Of a DNA stretch of 64,000 nt, positions 23,661-31,316 are shown piece by piece; the stretch's first letter is position 1; each line of letters starts with the position of its first letter. The notes under the pieces are model-generated. The model was not told the DNA's origin. It was given only the letters and a program-made list of their open reading frames with translations, and did no database searches. This DNA comes from Streptomyces sp. CB02058. GTDB taxonomy: Bacteria > Actinomycetota > Actinomycetes > Streptomycetales > Streptomycetaceae. The DNA lies in the NCBI RefSeq assembly GCF_001905505.1, contig NZ_LIPG01000002.1, positions 62,001 to 126,000 of the forward strand, in the 5' to 3' direction. The position numbers and the translations under genes were made by a program.

Positions 23661-24965
23661 ATGAAGCTTTCTGCCCGAATCGCCGCCCCGGCCGCGGCTC
23701 TTGTGCTGGCGGGCCTCACCGCCACCGCCTGCGCGCCGGGGACCTCCGACACCGGTGCGGAGGGGGACGAGAAGAAAGGCACCCTCCGCGTCTGGCTCTT
23801 CCAGGAGGTCGGCAACAAGCCCAAGGAGAAGGTCGTCGACGCCGCGGTCGCCGACTTCGAGAAGGCCCACGAGGGCGCCGAGGTGGAGGTCGAGTACATA
23901 CCCGTCGACACCCGCGCCCAGCGCATCAAGGCCGCCTTCAACGACCCGAAGAGCGCCCCCGACCTGATCGAGTACGGCAACACCGACACCGCCGGCTATG
24001 TGAAGGACGGCGGACTCGCCGACGTCAGCAAGGAGTTCTCCGCCTGGGGCGAGGCCAAGGACACCGACCCGACCGCGAAGCAGTCCGTGACGGTCGGCGG
24101 CCAGGTGTACGGGGCGCCGTTCTTCGTCGGCGTACGGGCGCTCTACTACCGGACCGACGTCTTCGACGAGCTCGGCATCGAGCCCCCGAAGACCCAGGAC
24201 GAACTGATCTCCACCGCCAGGAAGATCCACAAGAAGAAGCCGGACCTCTACGGCCTCGCGGTCGGCGGCGCCTACACCTACGGCGCGATGCCCTTCATCT
24301 GGGCGCGCGGCGGCGAACTGGCCGAGGAGACCGGGGTGACCTACAGGTCCGCCATCAACAGCGGGAAGGCCCGGGAGGGCATCGAGGCCTACACCTCGCT
24401 CTTCGGGGACGACAACTGCCCGGCCGCCAAGTGCGCGGCCATGGGCGGCAACGCGACCGTCACCGCCTTCGCGTCCGGCAAGGCGGCCATGGCGATCGGC
24501 GGCGACTTCAGCCACGCCGCCGTCGAGGCGGGCGCCGTGAAGGGCAAGTACGCCGTCGTGCCGCTGCCCGGTGTGGAGAAGGACTCGATCGCCCCGGCGT
24601 TCGCGGGCGGCAACAACATCGGTGTCCTCAAGAGCAGTTCGCACCGCACCCTCGCCGTCGACCTGATGAAGTCGCTCGCCGGCAAGAAGACGCAGGCGAA
24701 GATGTTCGACGCGATGGGCTTCCTGCCGACCTACACGGACGTGCTGGACACCGCGGCGGAGAAGGAGCCCTTCGTCGGCCCCTTCGTCGAATCGCTCGGC
24801 GCGGGAGCCAAGTTCGTCCCCGCCTCCCCCGCCTGGGGCCAGATCGACGCCTCCCTGGTCCTGCCGACCATGTTCCAGGAGATCGTCAGCGGCCGTAAGG
24901 ACGTGGACGCCGCCTCGGACGACGCGGCGAAGAAGATGGACGCGGCGTTCGCCGAAGCGGGCTGA
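23661..24965 (+). CDS. Sugar ABC transporter substrate-binding lipoprotein
   Basis: A 434-residue family 1 extracellular solute-binding protein. The signal peptide ends in a lipoprotein-type Cys (LTATAC), followed by a short linker and the domain starting KGTLRVWLFQEVGNKPKEKVV. YGNTDTAGYVKDGGLADV, GAPFFVGVRALYYRTDVFDELG and AFAGGNNIGVLKSS fit sugar-binding members. Two permeases and a hexosaminidase follow, but no ATPase, so it must borrow a shared one such as MsiK. With the DasR-type operator, the likely ligands are GlcNAc-containing oligosaccharides. Confidence 0.9.
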   Translation: MKLSARIAAPAAALVLAGLTATACAPGTSDTGAEGDEKKGTLRVWLFQEVGNKPKEKVVDAAVADFEKAHEGAEVEVEYIPVDTRAQRIKAAFNDPKSAPDLIEYGNTDTAGYVKDGGLADVSKEFSAWGEAKDTDPTAKQSVTVGGQVYGAPFFVGVRALYYRTDVFDELGIEPPKTQDELISTARKIHKKKPDLYGLAVGGAYTYGAMPFIWARGGELAEETGVTYRSAINSGKAREGIEAYTSLFGDDNCPAAKCAAMGGNATVTAFASGKAAMAIGGDFSHAAVEAGAVKGKYAVVPLPGVEKDSIAPAFAGGNNIGVLKSSSHRTLAVDLMKSLAGKKTQAKMFDAMGFLPTYTDVLDTAAEKEPFVGPFVESLGAGAKFVPASPAWGQIDASLVLPTMFQEIVSGRKDVDAASDDAAKKMDAAFAEAG

Positions 24966-24967
24966 GG

Positions 24968-25939
24968 ATGACCACGGACACCACACTCCACAAGGCCCCC
25001 GAAAGGCCCGGGGCGAGCGGGACGACCGCCCGCGCGCCCCGGCGCCGCCCGGCATCACCCGCGCGGCGCTCCGGCTGGACCCCCTGGCTCTATCTGCTGC
25101 CCGCGCTCGCCCTGCTCGGCGGACTCCTCGTCTACCCGATCTACCAGCTGGGCCTGATCTCCTTCCTGGAGTACACCCAGGCGCAGGTCAGCGGTGGGGA
25201 ACCGACCACCTTCCAGGGCTTCGGCAACTACGCCACGCTCTTCGGCGACGGCCAGTTCTGGCAGGTGCTGCTGGCCACCGTGCTCTTCGCCGCGGCCTGC
25301 GTGGTCACCACCCTGTTCACCGGCTGCGCCCTGGCCGTCCTGCTGACCAGGATCCGTGCCCTGCCCCGGCTCGCGCTCATGCTGGCCGCGCTGGGAGCCT
25401 GGGCGACCCCGGCGATCACCGGCTCCACCGTCTGGGTCTTCCTCTTCGACCCGGACTTCGGCCCGGTCAACAAGGTGCTGGGGCTCGGCGACTTCTCCTG
25501 GACCTACGGGCGCTACAGCGCCTTCGCCCTGGTGCTCCTCGAAGTGCTCTGGTGCTCGTTCCCGTTCGTGATGGTGACCGTCTACGCGGGCATCCGGGCC
25601 ATCCCCGCCGAGGTGCTGGAGGCGGCGTCGCTGGACGGAGCCTCGCAGTGGCGGATCTGGCGCTCGGTCATGGCCCCGATGCTGCGGCCGATCCTGGTCG
25701 TCGTCACCATCCAGTCGGTCATCTGGGACTTCAAGGTCTTCACCCAGATCTACGTCATGACCAACGGCGGCGGCATCGCCGGCCAGAACCTCGTGCTCAA
25801 CGTGTACGCGTACCAGAAGGCGTTCGCGTCCTCGCAGTACAGCCTCGGGTCGGCGATCGGCGTCGTGATGCTGGTGATCCTGCTCGCCGTCACGCTGGTC
25901 TATCTGCGCCTCGTACGGCGCCAGGGGGAGGAACTGTGA
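24968..25939 (+). CDS. Sugar ABC transporter permease (MalF type)
   Basis: A 323-residue inner-membrane permease with six hydrophobic segments after a basic N-terminal tail of about 35 residues. The cytoplasmic EAA loop that docks on the ATPase reads EAASLDGASQWRIWRSVMAP. It starts 2 nt after the binding-protein stop and overlaps the second permease by 4 nt (GTGA), so the three genes are one translational unit. Confidence 0.92.
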   Translation: MTTDTTLHKAPERPGASGTTARAPRRRPASPARRSGWTPWLYLLPALALLGGLLVYPIYQLGLISFLEYTQAQVSGGEPTTFQGFGNYATLFGDGQFWQVLLATVLFAAACVVTTLFTGCALAVLLTRIRALPRLALMLAALGAWATPAITGSTVWVFLFDPDFGPVNKVLGLGDFSWTYGRYSAFALVLLEVLWCSFPFVMVTVYAGIRAIPAEVLEAASLDGASQWRIWRSVMAPMLRPILVVVTIQSVIWDFKVFTQIYVMTNGGGIAGQNLVLNVYAYQKAFASSQYSLGSAIGVVMLVILLAVTLVYLRLVRRQGEEL

Positions 25940-26784
25940 GCGCACGCACGCTTCTGCGCGTCCGCCGGCCGGGGAGGCTGGCGGCGGAGGCCGCGGCCCT
26001 GCTCATCGCCGTCGTCGTCGCCTTCCCGCTGTACTGGATGGTGCTCTCCGCCTTCAAGCCGGCGGGGGAGATCCAGTCCACCGAGGCGCGCCCCTGGACC
26101 CTCGCCCCTTCCCTCGACTCGTTCCGCAGGGTCTTCGAACAGCAGGAATTCGGCCGCTACTTCCTCAACAGCCTGATCGTCGCCGGGACCGTCGTCATCG
26201 CCTCCGCGCTGATCGCCTTCCTCGCCGCGACGGCCGTCACCCGATTCCGCTTCAAGTTCCGCACGACCCTGCTCATCATGTTTCTCGTGGCGCAGATGGT
26301 GCCGGTCGAGGCGCTGACCATCCCGCTGTTCTTCCTGATGCGGGACTTCGGCCAGCTGAACACCCTGGGATCGCTGATCCTGCCGCACCTCGCCTTCTCG
26401 CTGCCTTTCGCGATCTGGATGCTGCGCGGCTTCGTGAAGGCCGTTCCGGACGCACTGGAGGAGGCCGCCTACATCGACGGGGCGAGCCGCACCCGCTTCC
26501 TCTGGCAGATCCTCTTCCCGCTGGTCTTCCCCGGCCTCGTGGCGACGAGTGTCTTCTCCTTCATCTCGACCTGGAACGACTTCCTGTTCGCGAAATCGTT
26601 CATCATCAGCGACACCTCCCAGTCGACGCTTCCCATGGCGCTGCTGGTCTTCTTCAAACCCGACGAGAACGACTGGGGAGGGATCATGGCGGCCTCGACG
26701 GTGATGACCATTCCCGTACTGGTCTTCTTCGTCCTCGTACAGCGGCGCCTGGTCTCCGGACTCGGCGGAGCGGTAAAGGACTGA
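25936..26784 (+). CDS. Sugar ABC transporter permease (MalG type)
   Basis: A 282-residue permease starting at GTG 25936, overlapping the previous stop. Six hydrophobic segments are visible; the EAA loop is EEAAYIDGASRTRFLWQILF. Later conserved MalG-type features are FISTWNDFLFAK and the ending VQRRLVSGLGGAVKD. It forms the channel with the upstream permease. The next gene starts 1 nt after its stop. Confidence 0.92.
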   Translation: MSARTLLRVRRPGRLAAEAAALLIAVVVAFPLYWMVLSAFKPAGEIQSTEARPWTLAPSLDSFRRVFEQQEFGRYFLNSLIVAGTVVIASALIAFLAATAVTRFRFKFRTTLLIMFLVAQMVPVEALTIPLFFLMRDFGQLNTLGSLILPHLAFSLPFAIWMLRGFVKAVPDALEEAAYIDGASRTRFLWQILFPLVFPGLVATSVFSFISTWNDFLFAKSFIISDTSQSTLPMALLVFFKPDENDWGGIMAASTVMTIPVLVFFVLVQRRLVSGLGGAVKD

Positions 26785-26785
26785 C

Positions 26786-28417
26786 ATGCACGAACTGATT
26801 CCGGCCCCCCTGCACACCGGTGACCCCGGACGGTGCGGGTTCGTCCTGGACGCCGCCACCACGCTCACCGCAGGCCCCGGCACCGAGGGCACGGAGCGCT
26901 GGCTGCGCACCACCCTCCAGGCCGCCCTCGGGCTGCCGCTCGCCCCCGGGACGGGCGAGGGCGGGAACACCGTCGAGCTGCGTATCGATCCCTCCCTGGA
27001 GCCGGAGGGATACCGGCTGGGCGTGTCGCCCACCTGGGGCGTGCGCATCACCGGAGGGAGCGCGGCCGGGGTGTTCTGGGGCGCGCAGACCCTGCGTCAG
27101 CTCCTGGGGCCCGAGGCCTTCCGCCGTGCGCCCGTCAGCCCCGGCACGCAGCGGGGCATCCCGTACACGGAGATCGAGGACGGCCCCCGCTTCGGCTGGC
27201 GCGGGCTGATGCTCGACGTGGCACGGCACTTCATGCCCAAGGACGACGTGCTGCGCATGCTCGATCTGCTGGCGGCCCACAAACTGAACGTCTTCCACTT
27301 CCACCTCACCGACGACCAGGGGTGGCGCGTCGAGATCAAGCGCCACCCCCGGCTCACGGAGACGGGAGCCTGGCGCGCACGCACCAAATACGGCCACCGC
27401 GCCTCGGAACTGTGGGACGAGACACCGCACGGCGGCTTCTACACCCAGGACGACATCCGCGAAATCGTGGCGTACGCCGCCGAGCGGCATATCCGCGTCG
27501 TCCCCGAAATCGACATCCCGGGCCACTCGCAGGCAGCCATCAGCGCGTATCCGGAGCTGGGCAACACCGATGTCATCGACACCTCCGCGCTTTCCGTGTG
27601 GGACACCTGGGGGGTCAACCCGAACGTACTCGCCCCCACTGACAACACCCTGCGCTTCTTCGAAGGGGTCTTCGAGGAACTGCTCGACCTGTTCCCCGCC
27701 GACGTGTCGCCGTTCATCCATATCGGGGGCGACGAATGCCCGAAGGACCAGTGGAAGGCGTCGCCGACGGCACAGGCCCGCATGACCGAACTCGGCCTGG
27801 CCGACGAGGACGAACTCCAGTCCTGGTTCATCCGGCACTTCGACCGCTGGCTCACCGGCCGGGGACGCCGCCTCATCGGCTGGGACGAGATCCTGGAGGG
27901 CGGCCTCGCCGAGGGAGCGGCCGTGACGTCCTGGCGCGGGTACGCGGGCGGGATCGCCGCCGCCGAGGCCGGTCACGACGTCGTGATGTGCCCCCTGCAG
28001 CAGGTGTACCTGGACTACCGTCAGGACGGCGGCCCCGACGAGCCGATGCCCATCGGCTACGTCCGCACCCTGGAGGACGTCTACCGCTTCGAGCCCCTGC
28101 CCCCGGGCCTCTCGGAGGAGGCGGCCCGGCACGTCATGGGCACCCAGGCCAACGTCTGGACCGAGGTCATGCAGAACAGGGCCCGCGTCGACTACCAGGT
28201 CTTCCCGAGGCTCGCCGCCTTCGCCGAGGTCGCGTGGTCCTGCCTCCCGGCCTCCGGCGAGCGGGACTTCGCCGACTTCGAACGGCGGATGAACACGCAC
28301 TACGCCCGGCTCGACGCCCTCGGGGTGGACTACCGTCCGCCGACGGGACCGCGTCCGTGGCAACGGCGGCCGGGCGTCCAGGGTCGCCCGATCGAGGGAC
28401 CGCCCCCGGCCGTGTGA
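26786..28417 (+). CDS. Beta-N-acetylhexosaminidase, GH20
   Basis: A 543-residue glycoside hydrolase family 20 enzyme that removes GlcNAc or GalNAc from the non-reducing end by substrate-assisted catalysis. The N-terminal GH20b-like domain (residues 1-125) is followed by the TIM barrel with GWRGLMLDVARHFMP, HLTDDQGWRVEI, VPEIDIPGHSQAAI and the catalytic pair Asp316-Glu317 in HIGGDECPKDQW. There is no signal peptide, so it should cleave sugars after uptake by the upstream ABC importer. It is the last gene of the DasR-type operon. Confidence 0.93.
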   Translation: MHELIPAPLHTGDPGRCGFVLDAATTLTAGPGTEGTERWLRTTLQAALGLPLAPGTGEGGNTVELRIDPSLEPEGYRLGVSPTWGVRITGGSAAGVFWGAQTLRQLLGPEAFRRAPVSPGTQRGIPYTEIEDGPRFGWRGLMLDVARHFMPKDDVLRMLDLLAAHKLNVFHFHLTDDQGWRVEIKRHPRLTETGAWRARTKYGHRASELWDETPHGGFYTQDDIREIVAYAAERHIRVVPEIDIPGHSQAAISAYPELGNTDVIDTSALSVWDTWGVNPNVLAPTDNTLRFFEGVFEELLDLFPADVSPFIHIGGDECPKDQWKASPTAQARMTELGLADEDELQSWFIRHFDRWLTGRGRRLIGWDEILEGGLAEGAAVTSWRGYAGGIAAAEAGHDVVMCPLQQVYLDYRQDGGPDEPMPIGYVRTLEDVYRFEPLPPGLSEEAARHVMGTQANVWTEVMQNRARVDYQVFPRLAAFAEVAWSCLPASGERDFADFERRMNTHYARLDALGVDYRPPTGPRPWQRRPGVQGRPIEGPPPAV

Positions 28418-28666
28418 CTTCCGTCCCACGCCCGGACCGGGGGAAGAGAATAAGTCGTACGAACTCGCTGAAGAGTGGCATTTCGTGCGCCGGGCCGAAG
28501 CTCTGGCAAAGCTGACTTTTCCCCTGGTCGGGGACGGAAACACCCTTCGCGGACCCTCGCGTCGCAGCGCCCGGAAGATGTGCCAGAGTTGCCACGTCCC
28601 GGCCGTGAGCACGTACCGTACGGCGGACAGGCGGGACTGCCGGGACACCGGGAAGGGGCAGCTGGG

Positions 28667-29563
28667 TTGACCACGCACGCACCGCAGGCGATGCGGTCGG
28701 TAACGCTGCCGGCCTCGCTCGACGAGGCCGTGGCGGCTCTCGGCGCCATGCCCGCCGCCGTTCCCGTGGCCGGCGGCACGGACCTCATGGCGGCCGTCAA
28801 CAAGGGCCTCCTGCGGCCCTCGGGGCTGGTCGGCCTGAGCCGGATCAGCGAGCTGCGCGGCTGGCACTACCAGGACGGCCACGCCCTGCTCGGCGCCGGT
28901 CTCACCCACGCGCGCATGGGACGGCCCGACTTCGCCGCCCTCATCCCCGCGCTCGCCGCGTCCGCGCGCGCCGCGGGACCGCCCCAGATCCGTAACGCCG
29001 GGACGCTCGGCGGCAACATCGCCTCCGCCGCGCCGACCGGCGACGCCCTGCCGGTGCTGGCGGCCCTGGAGGCCGAGCTCGTCATCGCGGGCCCCGGGGG
29101 CGCACGTCGCGAGATGCCCGTCTCGCACCTGCTGGCCGGGCGCGAGATGCTCGAACCCGCCGAGCTGATCGGCTTCGTCCGGGTGCCGCTGCTGCACGCC
29201 CCCCAGGTCTTCCTGAAGGCGACCGGGCGCACCGGCCCCGGCCGCGCCACCGCCTCCGTCGCGATCGTCCTGGACCCGGCCCGGCGCGGGGTGCGCTGCG
29301 CGGTCGGCGCGATCGCACCGATGCCCCTGCGGCCCCTGGAGGCCGAACGCTGGATCGCCTCCCTGATCTACTGGGACGGCGAACGGGGCCTGGCCCCCGA
29401 CGCGCTGGCGGCCTTCGGCGAGTACGTCGCGGCTGCCTGCATCCCGGACCAGGCACCACCGGACGACGGGGGAGAGGCACCTCCGCTGTCGCCCGCAGTC
29501 CTGCACCTGCGGCGCACGGTCGCCGCGCTCGCCCGACGCGCACTGGGGAGGGCACTGTCGTGA
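28667..29563 (+). CDS. Xanthine-dehydrogenase-family FAD-binding subunit
   Basis: A 298-residue medium subunit of a molybdenum hydroxylase. The FAD_binding_5 motifs AGGTDLMAAVNKG (near residue 35) and IRNAGTLGGNIASAAPTGDALP (core NAGTLGGNIASA) are intact. The C-terminal domain from about residue 185 is short and ends in an Ala/Arg-rich tail. TTG at 28667 is chosen because GGAAGGGG at 28651-28658 is 8 nt upstream; ATG at 28691 is the alternative. The next subunit starts inside its stop codon (GTGA). The substrate is unknown. Confidence 0.85.
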   Translation: MTTHAPQAMRSVTLPASLDEAVAALGAMPAAVPVAGGTDLMAAVNKGLLRPSGLVGLSRISELRGWHYQDGHALLGAGLTHARMGRPDFAALIPALAASARAAGPPQIRNAGTLGGNIASAAPTGDALPVLAALEAELVIAGPGGARREMPVSHLLAGREMLEPAELIGFVRVPLLHAPQVFLKATGRTGPGRATASVAIVLDPARRGVRCAVGAIAPMPLRPLEAERWIASLIYWDGERGLAPDALAAFGEYVAAACIPDQAPPDDGGEAPPLSPAVLHLRRTVAALARRALGRALS

Positions 29564-31233
29564 GTAATGAAGAGAACCCCGAGCAGCAGCACGGGCAGCC
29601 CGACCCGTACGCGGGCTGGCAGCCGACCCCGCAGGGCGGTGAGTACGACGCCGAGGCGACCGCCTTCGTCCACCTGCCCCCGGAGGACCTCGCCAACCTG
29701 GGGAACGACCCGCTGGCCGCGCCCGGCCAGGGCTACGTACCGCCGATGATCCTGCCGCTGACCCCGGCGGCGGGCCTCGACCCCGCGGCGACGGGCAGCT
29801 GGGTCTTGCAGACCCAGAGCCAGCAGGAGCGCGCGGCCGGCCACTCCACGAGCGCGGAGCCCGCGCCGGACGCGGTGCACTGGCCCGACCCGAACCAGCA
29901 GCCCGAGCCGTACCAGCAGCCGTATCCGGACACCTCCCAGTACGGCCCGACCTCCTCGGCCACGGCCCAGTGGAACTTCACCGAGGCGCTGCCCCAGGCC
30001 GAGCCCGAGCCCGAGCCGGTCCCCGAGCCCGCCGGGCACACCGGTCAGTGGACGATCCCGGTGGCGGACGGCGACCTCCCGGACGAATCGGGCGAGTTCG
30101 CCGCCTCGGCGCTCGCCTCCCCCTGGTACGCCGACTCCGCCCCCGCCACCCTGCCGGGCGGCGCGCCCGCGCCGTGGGCGACGCAGGCCCCGGAGCCCGC
30201 CCCGGAGCCCGTCGGCATCGAGACCCCGGAGTCCTCCGGCTTCGAGTCCCCGGAGCCCGTCGGCTTCGAGTCCCCGGAGTCCTCCGGCTTCGAGGCCCCT
30301 GCGGACGACTCCCTGCCCGGACACCCGGAGACCCCGGAGGCCGTGGAGGCGGTGGAGTCCCCCGGGGCGCCCGAGGCCCCCGCTGCCGCTGATGCGCCGC
30401 AGGCCCATGAGCCCCTGGACGTCCAGGACGCCCCGGAGGCCGCCGGTGAGCCGGAGGCCGCCGAGCCGACGGAGGCACCGTCCGCCGAAGCCCCCGCATC
30501 CGAGGACGCACCCGCCGCCGGGACGGCCGGACCCGGACCCGCCGCCGAGCAGGACCCCGAGGCCGCTCCCGAGGCCGAGCCGGCTCCCGCGTCCCCCGGC
30601 GAGGCCGAGGCCGTCGCCCCCCTGGACGTACCCAGCCAGCACCCCTCGGCCTCGTACGTCCTCCATGTGAACGGCGCCGACCGCCCCGTCAGCGACGCCT
30701 GGATCGGCGAGTCCCTGCTGTACGTGCTCCGCGAGCGCCTCGGCCTCGCCGGCGCCAAGGACGGCTGCTCCCAGGGTGAGTGCGGCGCCTGCAACGTCCA
30801 GGTCGACGGCCGTCTCGTGGCGTCCTGCCTGGTCCCCGCGGCCACGACGGCGGGCAGCGAGGTCCGTACCGTCGAGGGCCTCGCGGTGGACGGCGAACCC
30901 TCCGACGTCCAGCGGGCGCTGGCCGAGTGCGGGGCCGTCCAGTGCGGCTTCTGCATCCCGGGGATGGCCATGACCGTCCACGACCTCCTGGAGGGCAACC
31001 ACGCCCCCAGCGAGCTGGAGACGCGCCAGGCCCTCTGCGGGAACCTCTGCCGGTGTTCCGGCTACAGGGGCGTGCTCGACGCCGTACGCGAGGTCGTCGC
31101 CGGCCGGGAGGCGACCGCCGAGGCGGCGGCGGAGACCGCGGCCACCGCGTCGGAGGAGCCCGAACCGCGCATCCCGCACCAGGCCGCGCCCGGAGCGGGC
31201 GGCGTCCAGGCACACGAGGGAGACGTCCGGTGA
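29560..31233 (+). CDS. 2Fe-2S subunit of a xanthine-dehydrogenase-like complex with a 365-residue disordered N-terminus
   Basis: A 557-residue protein. Only residues about 366-525 resemble the usual small iron-sulfur subunit: a plant-type 2Fe-2S site with Cys403, Cys408, Cys411 and Cys423 (CSQGECGAC), then the second cluster Cys462, Cys465, Cys497 and Cys499 (CGFC and CRC). The first 365 residues are Pro/Glu/Ala-rich, acidic and repetitive (ESPEPVGFESPESSGFE), with no recognised fold. Normal family length is about 150-170. GTG at 29560 overlaps the FAD subunit stop. The open frame and unbroken codon bias argue that the extension is real. Confidence 0.85.
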   Translation: MSNEENPEQQHGQPDPYAGWQPTPQGGEYDAEATAFVHLPPEDLANLGNDPLAAPGQGYVPPMILPLTPAAGLDPAATGSWVLQTQSQQERAAGHSTSAEPAPDAVHWPDPNQQPEPYQQPYPDTSQYGPTSSATAQWNFTEALPQAEPEPEPVPEPAGHTGQWTIPVADGDLPDESGEFAASALASPWYADSAPATLPGGAPAPWATQAPEPAPEPVGIETPESSGFESPEPVGFESPESSGFEAPADDSLPGHPETPEAVEAVESPGAPEAPAAADAPQAHEPLDVQDAPEAAGEPEAAEPTEAPSAEAPASEDAPAAGTAGPGPAAEQDPEAAPEAEPAPASPGEAEAVAPLDVPSQHPSASYVLHVNGADRPVSDAWIGESLLYVLRERLGLAGAKDGCSQGECGACNVQVDGRLVASCLVPAATTAGSEVRTVEGLAVDGEPSDVQRALAECGAVQCGFCIPGMAMTVHDLLEGNHAPSELETRQALCGNLCRCSGYRGVLDAVREVVAGREATAEAAAETAATASEEPEPRIPHQAAPGAGGVQAHEGDVR

Positions 31234-31316
31234 GCACCGCGCCGTCTCCCGCACGACCGGTCACCCCCGCCAACAGCCGCCGCCGCAGCGGAGCGAACGA
31301 CAAGGAGGCGGCGTGA
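31230..31316 (+). CDS. 28-residue coupled mini-ORF between two dehydrogenase subunits
   Basis: GTG at 31230 overlaps the stop of the iron-sulfur subunit (GTGA), and its own TGA (31314-31316) overlaps the GTG start of the molybdopterin subunit (31313) in the same way. It would encode a 28-residue Ala/Ser/Pro/Arg-rich peptide (MSTAPSPARPVTPANSRR, then SGANDKEAA). The start of the next gene's ribosome-binding site (AAGGAGG, 31302-31308) lies inside it. It may be a translational bridge rather than a functional peptide. Confidence 0.5.
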   Translation: MSTAPSPARPVTPANSRRRSGANDKEAA

